Positions 8,013 through 14,719 of a stretch of DNA of 16,894 nt are shown here, in pieces. This DNA is from Nitrososphaerales archaeon TH1920. GTDB lineage: Archaea > Thermoproteota > Nitrososphaeria > Nitrososphaerales > Nitrososphaeraceae. How positions within the stretch are numbered: the stretch's first letter is position 1; each line of letters begins with the position of its first letter. The stretch covers positions 1 to 16,894 of the forward strand of contig JAATVM010000155.1 of the NCBI GenBank assembly GCA_014523495.1, given 5' to 3'. The notes under the pieces are model-generated. The model saw nothing but the letters and a program-made list of their open reading frames with translations. It did not search any database and was not told the origin of the DNA. The translations under genes and the position numbers were made by a program.

Positions 8013-8588
8013 TTGGGAATTGGAAGCAGTATGAGAAAAAATTCATTTAGCACAAATGCTCTAAAAAACGTCCTTGAAATTATTTCTGTCAAGTACAAAA
8101 CTGAGGCAAGAATGATTAATTTGTTAGAAACTGAATTACCTATGTATAGGCCAAGCACCAAATCCGAAAATCAAAATGTGAAAAAGATTACCAGTGATGT
8201 AAATTGGGCCAATGTATTTGTTCTAGCCTCACCTGACTATCACGGATCTATGTCCGGAACCATGAAAAATTTTTTAGATTTTTATTGGAAAGAATTTTCG
8301 GGCAAGACGTTTGGATACATAGTTTCATCTCACGAGAAGGGTTTAACAGTAATGGATCAAATGAGGACAGCTGTTAGACAGTGTTATGCTTGGAGCTTGC
8401 CGTATGGAATTTCCATTAATGATAGAGAAGACCTAGACTCAAGCGGTCAGATTGCGAACAAGAGACTAAAATCGAGATTGGAAATGCTTGCTAGGGATTT
8501 GGTAGTTTACGGAGGTTTGATTTATTGGCAATTCACGCAGGATAAGAATTCATCAGAAATCAATACCTTCGCACATCACTATATTTAA
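8013..8588 (+). CDS. NAD(P)H-dependent FMN reductase-like flavoprotein
   Basis: The 191-residue product is a flavodoxin-fold enzyme of the NADPH-dependent FMN reductase group. It shows the phosphate loop GIGSSMRKNSFS, a TELPMY strand region, and SPDYHGSMSGTMKNFLDFYW, the usual flavin-binding segment. Such enzymes reduce flavins, quinones, azo dyes or metals with NAD(P)H in the cytosol. The listed start is TTG, but homologues begin a few residues earlier (MKVLGISGS-like). Here the in-frame codons upstream read KEKVKV back to an ATA just after a TGA at 7980-7982, with no ATG, GTG or TTG. Translation may start at TTG or at an unusual codon. Confidence 0.8.
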   Translation: MGIGSSMRKNSFSTNALKNVLEIISVKYKTEARMINLLETELPMYRPSTKSENQNVKKITSDVNWANVFVLASPDYHGSMSGTMKNFLDFYWKEFSGKTFGYIVSSHEKGLTVMDQMRTAVRQCYAWSLPYGISINDREDLDSSGQIANKRLKSRLEMLARDLVVYGGLIYWQFTQDKNSSEINTFAHHYI

Positions 8589-8621
8589 TCAGTGAGATAT
8601 ATCGAAAATGGATACGAGATC

Positions 8622-8638
8622 AAGTATTGAGAATACTT
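8622..8638. repeat. Short inverted repeat after the FMN reductase gene
   Basis: AAGTATT and AATACTT form a perfect 7-bp stem with a GAG loop, 34 bp after the stop and 95 bp before the terminase-type ATPase start. It may be a terminator hairpin or an operator for the downstream gene; nothing further supports either. Confidence 0.3.
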
Positions 8639-8732
8639 CCTGAGGTAAGAAAAATACTAAACTATTAAGTTAACTAAGTTTAGGAACTCATATTAAAAGT
8701 CCAAGTTGAGAAGGATTGCAAGATACTAGGAA

Positions 8733-9548
8733 ATGCTAAGTTTAGATTCTTCAATCTTTGATCAAGGTAAAGATACTCTATCTATTTTTTTAGATAAGCC
8801 ATTCTGGATGTGGGATCATGATATACATAAGACGGAATACATAAAAACTAATGGACATTGTTGTTTTAATCATCTAATATCTCTACCTACAAAGGATGAT
8901 AGACAATATCCCTTGTTCCAATTTCAAGCACTTATCTTTGAAACTATAGAACAAAATCAAAATATCTGGATAATGAAGGCTAGAGGAATTGGAGTTACTA
9001 CTTTTATGATAAGGTATCTGGCCTGGAAAATACTATCCTCATCCGAGTTAGATGATAAATCCATTATCATTGTATCAGGTACGGGGGAGGAATTCAAGGA
9101 AAATATAGATAGAAAGTTACAGCAGTTATTTGAAAAAAGATTTCCCCTTCTCAGACTAAAATCCAAATATGCGGAATTATGGTTAAAAAAAACATGGATT
9201 AAAGTAATGACTACGAGAAACATCATGGACATTAATGGATATTTTGATGCTGCGTTTCTATTCATAGACGAAGCAGATTTTCAACATCATGGAGAACAGG
9301 AAGTATTGGAACGGGCAATTTCTGCATATAATGAAAAAAGTAATGGTAAGACAATAATGGTATCGACTCCTAATACTCCAGGAGGCTTTTTTGAAAAAAT
9401 AGAAAAAGATCGGAACTCAAAATATGCTAAACTGAAATTGGATTATACCTATGGGCTTGGTACGATATATGATAGAGCATTCATTGAAAAGAAAAGAATA
9501 GAACCTGCATTTGAGAGAGAGTATAACCTAAAGTATGAAAGAAGGTAA
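8733..9548 (+). CDS. Terminase-type (TerL) ATPase domain lacking its nuclease domain
   Basis: The 271-residue protein has the landmarks of the large-terminase motor: an adenine-motif-like YPLFQFQALIFE (59-70), a deviant Walker A KARGIGVTT (82-90) with the catalytic Arg/Lys early in the loop, Walker B AAFLFIDEAD (173-182) and the coupling motif MVSTPNTP (209-216). It ends at EREYNLKYERR, where viral TerL proteins continue into an RNase H-like nuclease of roughly 200 residues. It is thus either a trimmed remnant of a provirus or a dedicated cellular ATPase. No portal, capsid or small-terminase gene is nearby. The ATPase motifs are intact, which argues against simple decay. It follows the FMN reductase gene by 144 bp on the same strand. 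Confidence 0.85.
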   Translation: MLSLDSSIFDQGKDTLSIFLDKPFWMWDHDIHKTEYIKTNGHCCFNHLISLPTKDDRQYPLFQFQALIFETIEQNQNIWIMKARGIGVTTFMIRYLAWKILSSSELDDKSIIIVSGTGEEFKENIDRKLQQLFEKRFPLLRLKSKYAELWLKKTWIKVMTTRNIMDINGYFDAAFLFIDEADFQHHGEQEVLERAISAYNEKSNGKTIMVSTPNTPGGFFEKIEKDRNSKYAKLKLDYTYGLGTIYDRAFIEKKRIEPAFEREYNLKYERR

Positions 9549-9655
9549 CGTTACTTCACATATCTAGTTTATACCTGAATTAAACCAAAAATAATCAATT
9601 GATGTTTTTGTCTTTACAAAACTCGTGGAGAACTATTCATATACATTTGATTTTT

Positions 9656-9674
9656 GGTTTTTAAAACCTTTTTT
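9656..9674 (+). terminator. Hairpin plus T-run, probable terminator
   Basis: A 6-bp GGTTTT/AAAACC stem with a single-base centre, followed by TTTTTT, lies 108 bp after the terminase-type ATPase stop. The T-run alone could terminate archaeal transcription. Confidence 0.4.
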
Positions 9675-9804
9675 CACAGTATGTCAAAATATCAGATAAA
9701 GGTTTGGATCGTTCAAATGAAAATAAAGATATTGTTTCTTTCACTTAAAATAATTATTTCTACAAAATATGTCTTTCAGTATTCAGTTTCTACGGTGTTA
9801 TTCA

Positions 9805-9813
9805 TTTAAATAT
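9805..9813 (+). promoter_or_regulatory. TATA box for the PP2C gene
   Basis: TTTAAATAT lies 20-28 bp before the ATG at 9833. That is the standard archaeal distance to the transcription start, so the mRNA is probably leaderless, consistent with the absence of a Shine-Dalgarno sequence. Confidence 0.55.
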
Positions 9814-9832
9814 CAATTTCTTATATTAATTT

Positions 9833-10582
9833 ATGATCTTGCTTACATCAGGTTATAAATCGGACAGAGGACTACTTCGAGAAAATAATGAAGATTCATT
9901 TTTCGTTAACGACAAAGTAGGTGTATATATTGTAGCTGATGGAATGGGTGGACATAATGGAGGTGAAATTGCCAGTACTATTGCTGTAAATGCGTTGGGA
10001 AAAATTCTATCACAGCATCTTGAAGTGAAGAAAGACAAAGATATACATAAAATTACTCAGAAAGCTCTCCAAGCAACAAATGAAGAAATTATTCTAAAGA
10101 AGAAAAGACATCTAGAGCTAACGAATATGGGAACAACGATAGTTTTCTCTGTATTTTTTAAGAGTATCTTTTATTTCTCACATTTGGGAGATAGTAGGGC
10201 ATATTTATATAGAAAAGAAGGAAAGTTAATTCAACTAACCAGTGATGACTCTTTGGTCATGGAAATGGTAAAGCATGGAATGCTCTCTGAGAATGAGGCA
10301 AGAACACACAGTTTAAAACATATTGTTACCAAATATCTGGGAGCAAATAATTTTGTAATGCCCGAGATCCAACAATGCCATATTCGAGAGGGAGATTGCA
10401 TGATTCTTTGTTCAGATGGTCTTACAAATTTATTAGGAGATGAGGAAATACTGTCAACAGTAAAGAAAAATATTTCTGAAGGACCGCAAAGTGTCTGCAA
10501 TACATTGGTTGATATAGCCAATAATAAAGGAGGGGACGACAATATTACTGTAATCTTGATTCAAAACAAAGAAGGCATTTAG
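9833..10582 (+). CDS. PP2C-type Ser/Thr protein phosphatase
   Basis: The 249-residue protein carries all the usual PPM/PP2C motifs: RENNEDSF (17-23), VADGMGGHNGGEIAS (34-48, with D36/G37 as metal ligands), GDSRAYLYR (119-127), LTSDDSLV (135-142), CSDGLTNLL (193-201, D195) and GGDDNITVIL (233-242). Length and motif spacing match the soluble prokaryotic Stp1/PrpC type, a Mn2+-dependent phosphatase that removes phosphate from Ser/Thr residues. There is no membrane segment or sensor domain. In bacteria these genes often sit beside a Hanks-type kinase, but none is in this window, so its substrate and kinase are unknown. Confidence 0.93.
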   Translation: MILLTSGYKSDRGLLRENNEDSFFVNDKVGVYIVADGMGGHNGGEIASTIAVNALGKILSQHLEVKKDKDIHKITQKALQATNEEIILKKKRHLELTNMGTTIVFSVFFKSIFYFSHLGDSRAYLYRKEGKLIQLTSDDSLVMEMVKHGMLSENEARTHSLKHIVTKYLGANNFVMPEIQQCHIREGDCMILCSDGLTNLLGDEEILSTVKKNISEGPQSVCNTLVDIANNKGGDDNITVILIQNKEGI

Positions 10583-10714
10583 GCTAATGAATCTTGAAAT
10601 TTAGAAATAGTATCCATCACAAATATGTAAAACTCTCAACATATGATTCTTAAAAAATAGCTTTCATTCTTAATTCGATATAACATTGATCAAGGGGATT
10701 TCTAAATTAGTCAA

Positions 10715-11116
10715 TTAACCTTCCGGAGATGATAATAACGTGAAAACATTTCCATCAGGATCCTTTACTAGTGACAGTATGCCACCCCATTCCTGTTTTT
10801 CTGGTTTTGTGATATCCACGCCCTTGGATTTAAGCTCTTCATAGGTTGATTGTATGTCTGATGAAAAGAACCAAATACCAGTGTTTCTTCCTATGGTCTT
10901 TTTGGCTAGTTCTAATTCTTCAGGAGACATCATTTGGGAATTTGGTTCCATAATGCTCAAAGTCGATTCAGAATCCTTGGGCGCGACTTCGATCCATTTT
11001 CCACCATAAAAGGGAACATTTAACCTAATATCAAAGCCGATTTTTTCTGTATAAAATTTTACTGCTTGTGCTTGATCCGACACCATGATAACTATTCCAC
11101 CAATTGTATTAATCAT
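10715..11116 (-). CDS. VOC-fold protein (glyoxalase/dioxygenase superfamily)
   Basis: The 133-residue protein has the two beta-alpha-beta-beta-beta modules of the vicinal oxygen chelate superfamily: GGIVIMVSDQAQAVKFYTEKIGFD (residues 6-29) and FFSSDIQSTYEELKSKGVD (78-96), then PDGNVFTLLSSPEG at the end. The first-strand and last-strand metal ligands common in glyoxalase I (His/Gln and Glu) are not evident: the first strand has Ile/Val and the last reads FTLLSS. It may therefore not be a metal-dependent glyoxalase; binding or resistance-type VOC proteins are alternatives. It is convergent with the PP2C gene and has its own TATA box. Confidence 0.8.
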   Translation of the reverse strand: MINTIGGIVIMVSDQAQAVKFYTEKIGFDIRLNVPFYGGKWIEVAPKDSESTLSIMEPNSQMMSPEELELAKKTIGRNTGIWFFSSDIQSTYEELKSKGVDITKPEKQEWGGILSLVKDPDGNVFTLLSSPEG

Positions 11117-11143
11117 TTCAAATATTATCTAAAGAGAAGAATT

Positions 11144-11151
11144 ATTATAAA
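11144..11151 (-). promoter_or_regulatory. TATA box for the VOC gene
   Basis: On the minus strand TTTATAAT lies 28-35 bp before the ATG at 11116, placing the transcription start within a few bases of the start codon (leaderless or nearly so). Confidence 0.45.
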
Positions 11152-11304
11152 GTTACTTCCAATCTTTAATCTTGCTATCAGTCCAGACTTACACTAAATT
11201 CACTACAAAACAAGTTACTGGAGTAAAATGGATTGGAGTTCTGTTAAACTACTCTTGAATATTAATAGACAATCATATTGTTTCATCTTGTTGCATGACC
11301 ATGA

Positions 11305-11508
11305 TTGCTTCAATTAATTATTAATTACCCTGGTAGCAGTAATATTGCTGAGAAAATATTGATGGAGAATATGTTTTTGCGAGCTGAAGAAAGTGGCAAT
11401 ATTCCAAAAACTGATGAGGAGATAGAAGATGATTTTGAAGAAGACCTAGAAGATGATTTTGAAGAAGACCTAGAAGATGATTTTGAAGAAAATACAGAAA
11501 GTGAATAA
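11305..11508 (+). CDS. Small acidic protein with an eight-residue tandem repeat
   Basis: The longest reading starts at TTG 11305, three bases after an in-frame stop, and gives 67 residues; ATG at 11362 would give 48. The N-terminal half (NIAEKILMENMFLRAEESGNI region) looks like ordinary helical protein. The C-terminal half is EDDFEEDL repeated about 2.6 times and extremely acidic. It is encoded 51 bp before a small metallopeptidase gene on the same strand, so the two may be co-transcribed. A role as a DNA mimic, inhibitor or binding partner of that enzyme is conjecture. No family is recognised. Confidence 0.55.
   Translation: MLQLIINYPGSSNIAEKILMENMFLRAEESGNIPKTDEEIEDDFEEDLEDDFEEDLEDDFEENTESE
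11423..11490 (+). repeat. 24-bp direct tandem repeat, 2.8 copies
   Basis: Two perfect 24-bp copies (11423-11446 and 11447-11470) and a 20-base third copy (11471-11490) run in frame and encode the EDDFEEDL unit of the acidic protein. Perfect identity at the DNA level suggests recent duplication by slippage, so copy number may vary between strains. Confidence 0.9.
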
Positions 11509-11559
11509 ATGTTGCGATACATGATTTATCATAACTTATGAATCAAGGATTATAAGAAT

Positions 11560-11922
11560 ATGGAATTACCTGATATCGAAACCCAAGCATTAGTAGTAGA
11601 ATGGATCCTAAAAAAGAGAACTGAAGAATCAATAAAATTGCTTTCCAAGGCTTACAATGTCCAGCCACCAGAAATTGTGGTTGGTACTATAAAAGGGAAA
11701 AGAAAAACCGTATATGCTGTATATGTTCAAAAAGAAAGACGTATCTATGTCGTAAATTCGGATATCTACTATAATCCATTTATCATACTGCATGAATTTT
11801 ATCATCATTTGAGGTATAGAGGAATGGAACATCGGGGTTCGGAAAAAAGTGCAAATAGTTTTGCATCAAAATTCATTGACTCATATCGTATTTTAAAGAT
11901 AAAGAAAACTGTATCGTCATGA
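11560..11922 (+). CDS. IrrE/ImmA-like mini-metallopeptidase
   Basis: The 120-residue protein has a zinc-peptidase HExxH motif (H78-E79-F-Y-H82, in IILHEFYHHLRYR). A downstream EKSANSFASKFI (95-106) matches the ExxANxFA pattern that supplies the third zinc ligand in IrrE/ImmA enzymes, here E95. The part before it is a helix (residues 8-33) and a small beta-sheet (VYAVYVQKERRIYVV). This is the minimal gluzincin fold without extra domains. Relatives cleave specific partners, such as ImmR or DdrO repressors, but no repressor gene lies beside it; the neighbour is an acidic repeat protein. It is convergent with the isoprenoid synthase gene, 27 bp away. Confidence 0.78.
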   Translation: MELPDIETQALVVEWILKKRTEESIKLLSKAYNVQPPEIVVGTIKGKRKTVYAVYVQKERRIYVVNSDIYYNPFIILHEFYHHLRYRGMEHRGSEKSANSFASKFIDSYRILKIKKTVSS

Positions 11923-11949
11923 AATTAATAGAAAATGATGACTAGAAGA

Positions 11950-12822
11950 TTAAAATTGAAAAAATGTTAAATCTGTCAGGTGCTCAAGATGTTTCTTTGA
12001 AAGGGAATCACTTATTTTCTTTAATTCATTTTTGGCCTTAGCTGAATAAGAAATATACAAATTTTCCATGCGTTCAATAAACTCAACGGATTGTTTGTTG
12101 TTTCTCACCAATATATTAAACAATCTATCCTCATTATTCCAATCCATGATATCATCATGTATCTGGTATGCTATTCCGAGTAAATGTCCAAAACTTCCCA
12201 TGGCATAAATTTCTTCATCCGTGCCTCCTCCTAATAATGAGCCTATTTTCGACGCAGCTTCAAATAATGATGCAGTCTTATTCTCGACAACTTTTATGTA
12301 ATCATCATCTTTTAATAATGGATCTTGGGTGAGTTTTATCTCCATCATCTCACCTTCGCTCATCTTTGTTGCTGCCTTCGATAGTTCGGCAGAAACCTTC
12401 GCATTGTTAATTTTTGTACATAAGTTCAAAATTATTCCAAGTACAAAATCCGCGGTAAGGATACTACTATTGTAACCATATTTAATATGAAATGATGGTT
12501 TACCCCTTCTATAATCTTCTTTATCTATAATGTCATCATGAATTACAGATTCCGTATGTAACAGTTCTATTGCACAGGAAGCCAAAAACATGTCTTCAGT
12601 TACGTCATTAGTAACTTGTTTATTAGCCGCAATTGTCTCGGCTGACAATATTAGAATAAGTGGTCTTATTCTTTTTCCGCCCTCAGATGCATATCTTAAT
12701 GGCGTATAAAATTCTGACCAAGAGTAGAGATCTAATTCATGTCCGAGATATTCGTCAATTTTCGACAAATAAGAACTAAATTGTTCCAAAAGCGGATTAG
12801 CTTCAATATTTCTTCTATTCAA
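11950..12822 (-). CDS. Isoprenyl diphosphate synthase (GGPP-synthase-like), C-terminally shortened
   Basis: The 290-residue protein has GGKRIRP (48-54), the first Asp-rich motif DDIID (96-100) followed by KEDYRRGKPSFH with the two arginines, the K182-T183 pair, and the second Asp-rich motif DDIMD (223-227) in GIAYQIHDD. These bind Mg2+ and allylic/isopentenyl diphosphates. Such enzymes make geranylgeranyl-type chains for archaeal ether lipids or quinones. After the second motif the usual GKxxGxDxxxGKxT segment is absent: the chain passes directly to a helical tail (VEFIERMENLYISYSAKAK), and the total is about 30-40 residues below usual. It may be a paralogue with altered activity or one half of a hetero-oligomer. 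Confidence 0.85.
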   Translation of the reverse strand: MNRRNIEANPLLEQFSSYLSKIDEYLGHELDLYSWSEFYTPLRYASEGGKRIRPLILILSAETIAANKQVTNDVTEDMFLASCAIELLHTESVIHDDIIDKEDYRRGKPSFHIKYGYNSSILTADFVLGIILNLCTKINNAKVSAELSKAATKMSEGEMMEIKLTQDPLLKDDDYIKVVENKTASLFEAASKIGSLLGGGTDEEIYAMGSFGHLLGIAYQIHDDIMDWNNEDRLFNILVRNNKQSVEFIERMENLYISYSAKAKNELKKISDSLSKKHLEHLTDLTFFQF

Positions 12823-12973
12823 GAATGGAATCTAGCCTAAACTAGTGTTCATTTATTGATATTTAATTCTTTTACAAAAATCAATGTCGTACCGATTAGA
12901 ACTAAATTATTATTGCAAGAAATGCCAATAGAATTTCATAATTGACTTGTTTTCTCTTTGTATGTCATATAGA

Positions 12974-12996
12974 GGAGCATTATTAACTAATGCTCC
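12974..12996 (-). repeat. Inverted repeat joining the tRNA-Glu 3' end to its trailer
   Basis: On the minus strand the last six bases of the tRNA (GGAGCA) plus three trailer bases pair perfectly with TAATGCTCC downstream: a 9-bp stem with a 5-base loop. In the precursor this competes with the acceptor stem. It may act as a terminator hairpin or a maturation control. Confidence 0.6.
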
Positions 12997-13094
12997 GGCC
13001 GGGATTTGAACCCGGGATCTGCGACTCGAAAGGCCACAATGCTTGACCGGACTATGCAATCGTTATTATTTTACGATTACTACACCACCGGAGC
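12991..13094 (-). tRNA. tRNA-Glu(TTC) with a 28-nt D-loop intron
   Basis: Read on the minus strand, GCTCCGG (13094-13088) pairs with CCGGAGC (12998-12992), with discriminator A at 12991. The T arm is CCGGG-TTCAAAT-CCCGG, and the anticodon arm is GTGGC-CTTTCGA-GTCGC, giving anticodon TTC. The D arm is interrupted after A14-G15 (13080); removing 13079-13052 restores a normal D arm (GTGT...GCAT with GG in the loop) and a mature length of 76 nt without an encoded CCA. The acceptor, D-arm and T-loop sequences are those expected for archaeal tRNA-Glu. The intron sits at a non-canonical site, not at 37/38. A minus-strand TATTTTAT at 13119-13126 is a suitable promoter. Confidence 0.92.
13052..13079 (-). 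other. Non-canonical tRNA intron with bulge-helix-bulge fold
   Basis: The 28-nt intron folds by AATCGT pairing with ACGATT (6 bp; inner helix). Exon GTGT (positions 10-13) pairs with intron GCAT (central 4-bp helix, two G-U pairs). On each strand a 3-base AGT bulge lies exactly at the splice junction, between central and inner helix on the 5' side and between central helix and exon on the 3' side. Cutting both as AG^T releases 28 nt and joins G15 to U16. The outer helix is weak, so this is a relaxed motif, suited to the broad-specificity splicing endonucleases of Crenarchaeota and Thaumarchaeota. Identical AGT repeats make the cut position ambiguous by up to three bases. Confidence 0.85.
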
Positions 13095-13095
13095 C

Positions 13096-13486
13096 ACTAG
13101 GATGATGTATAATTCACAATAAAATAGTTTACGGACCAAGAAATTAGGTTGTATCCCTCATCTATTTCTAAAATTCATTTGATCTAGAGAGCTGATGGCT
13201 CAGAATATTTGTATAGTAATGGAATCCATTCCATTCTTTATACTATTTTGCTTCAATTTACCAGTTTGAGAGATTTGAACTTGATAAGTCTGGCGATAAT
13301 GATAAAAAGTCTATACGAACTCTGACACTCTATTAACGGCACAGCTTTTAAGATAACAAACATAAATTTGTACCATTTCGCAGAAGAAGACCATATAATA
13401 TTCCCTTCTTCTTATAAAAAATCTATGTATATTCTGCCTTCTGATACAATCTAGAGATTAATCAATTATAGTCAACAATAAAAACA
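13096..13486. other. 391-bp non-coding gap with tRNA promoter and a strong inverted repeat
   Basis: I found no coding frame. The left end holds the tRNA-Glu promoter on the minus strand. A compound inverted repeat occupies 13213-13246. The right end is the upstream region of the LLM gene. A shorter GAGC/GCTC repeat with a 5-base centre lies near 13190-13202. A small non-coding RNA cannot be excluded. Confidence 0.4.
13213..13246. repeat. Compound inverted repeat (6 bp plus 7 bp stems)
   Basis: ATAGTA pairs with TACTAT (13213-13218 with 13241-13246). Inside it ATGGAAT pairs with ATTCCAT (13219-13225 with 13228-13234) around a CC loop, leaving TCTTTA bulged on one side. TTTT follows at 13247. 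It could be a hairpin terminator of an unseen transcript or a protein-binding site. Confidence 0.45.
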
Positions 13487-14521
13487 ATGATGTCTATGTT
13501 GAGAATTGAAGTGGAAAATATTGTTAAAAGAAAAAATGGTAAATTACAATTTGGGTTAACGATTCCCCAAGGATGGAGGGGAGGAGATCATGATTTAGAG
13601 GAAGAAAACAATCCAGTCAAGCAATTCGAGTTTTCAAAATCCATAGCCATAACAGCAGATAATCTTGGTTTTGATTCAATTTATGCCTATGATCATCTCA
13701 TTCCCTTCTTTAACGATGATATAGAAAAGAACATTTTTGAGTGTTTTACTTTATTGTCGGCTACTGCCATAATCACTAAAAAAATAAAGGTAGGTCAGAT
13801 AGTAACATGCAATTCCTATCGAAATCCTGTACTTTTGGCAAAGATGCTGTCGACTTTGGATGTAATAAGTAATGGCAGAATGGAATTAGGGATAGGTGCT
13901 GGCTGGTATGAAAAGGAGTATCTTGCATACGGTTATGATTTCCCATCTCACATTGAAAGAATCAAACAATTAGATGAATCATTAAGTATAATCAAGGAGA
14001 TGTGGACAAAAAGAAAGGTTTCTCTTGAAGGCCGCTATTATAAAGTAAAAGCTGCTATATGCAATCCCAAACCAATTCAAAAACCTCATCCTACAATAAT
14101 GGTTGGCGGTTCTGGAGAAAAGTATCTTCTTAAGGTTGTTGCAAAACATGCAAACAGGTATAACATTTTCTTTGCGAGTCCTCAAGAAATGAAAAAAAAG
14201 ATTACCATATTAAAAGATCACTGTAAAAATATTGGAAGGGACCATAAAGAAATACAATATTCTGTGGTGTTACCATGCATAATCAGAGAATCAGAAGAGC
14301 ATATCAATCAAATTCTAGCCAAGTATAAGAGAAAGGATAAAACAGTGAAGCAATACCTTGACTATCTTGTGGGTGGCATTACAATAGGAACTCCCGAAAA
14401 GATAGTTCAAGGATTAAATGAGTATATCGACTTAGGTGTAAGTCATTTTATAATATATTTCAAAGGTTTGAATAACTCGATCCTAGAATTGTTTAAATCA
14501 AATATAATCGATAGAATATAG
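13487..14521 (+). CDS. Luciferase-like (LLM class) flavin/F420-dependent oxidoreductase
   Basis: The 344-residue protein is a (beta/alpha)8 enzyme of the bacterial-luciferase-like superfamily. It has LQFGLTIPQGW at strand 1, ADNLGFDSIYAYDHL (57-71), ATAIITKKIKVGQIVTCNSYRNPVLLAKMLSTLDVISNGRMELGIGAGW in characteristic order (about 94-141), and PKPIQKPHPTIMVGGSG (190-206). The LGIGAGWYEKEYLAYGYDFPS block is typical of the F420-dependent branch. Archaea of this kind make F420, so a hydride transfer with F420 is likelier than FMN chemistry, but this is inference. Substrate unknown. The start ATG-ATG at 13487 follows an AT-rich leader without Shine-Dalgarno. Confidence 0.9.
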   Translation: MMSMLRIEVENIVKRKNGKLQFGLTIPQGWRGGDHDLEEENNPVKQFEFSKSIAITADNLGFDSIYAYDHLIPFFNDDIEKNIFECFTLLSATAIITKKIKVGQIVTCNSYRNPVLLAKMLSTLDVISNGRMELGIGAGWYEKEYLAYGYDFPSHIERIKQLDESLSIIKEMWTKRKVSLEGRYYKVKAAICNPKPIQKPHPTIMVGGSGEKYLLKVVAKHANRYNIFFASPQEMKKKITILKDHCKNIGRDHKEIQYSVVLPCIIRESEEHINQILAKYKRKDKTVKQYLDYLVGGITIGTPEKIVQGLNEYIDLGVSHFIIYFKGLNNSILELFKSNIIDRI

Positions 14522-14695
14522 TACTAGGTTAAAGTAACGATAACATTATGACCATCTAAAACTAACTTGATGATATCGTTTTGTAATATTACCCTTATAA
14601 AATAATAAGGAAGAATTTTAAATAAAGGAAGTTTGGTTTCTATAAAAACTTTGAGAATCGCTTCCCCGCAATTTCAGCAACCAAAGAAAAATCTG

Positions 14696-14703
14696 TATAA
14701 ATA
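14696..14703 (+). promoter_or_regulatory. TATA box before the 41-residue ORF
   Basis: TATAAATA is close to the archaeal consensus. Its distance (about 20-24 bp) puts the transcription start at or just after the GTG at 14720; the fit to a leaderless mRNA is slightly tight. Confidence 0.4.
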
Positions 14704-14719
14704 GATTAGACTAGGCTAA

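Larger units (their letters stand above)
9549..9832. other. Non-coding gap with an inverted repeat plus T-run
   Basis: I see no gene here. At 9656-9668 GGTTTT and AAAACC form a small inverted repeat followed at once by six T, resembling a terminator for the ATPase gene. The last 60 bases are very AT-rich and hold the PP2C promoter. The nuclease domain missing from the ATPase is not visible in any frame. Confidence 0.5.

Noticed and set aside
9541..9586. Possible continuation of the terminase ATPase in the +1 frame (KEGNVTSHI)
   Set aside because: The similarity to the start of a TerL nuclease domain is only a few residues, followed by stops in every frame; no acidic nuclease motifs follow.
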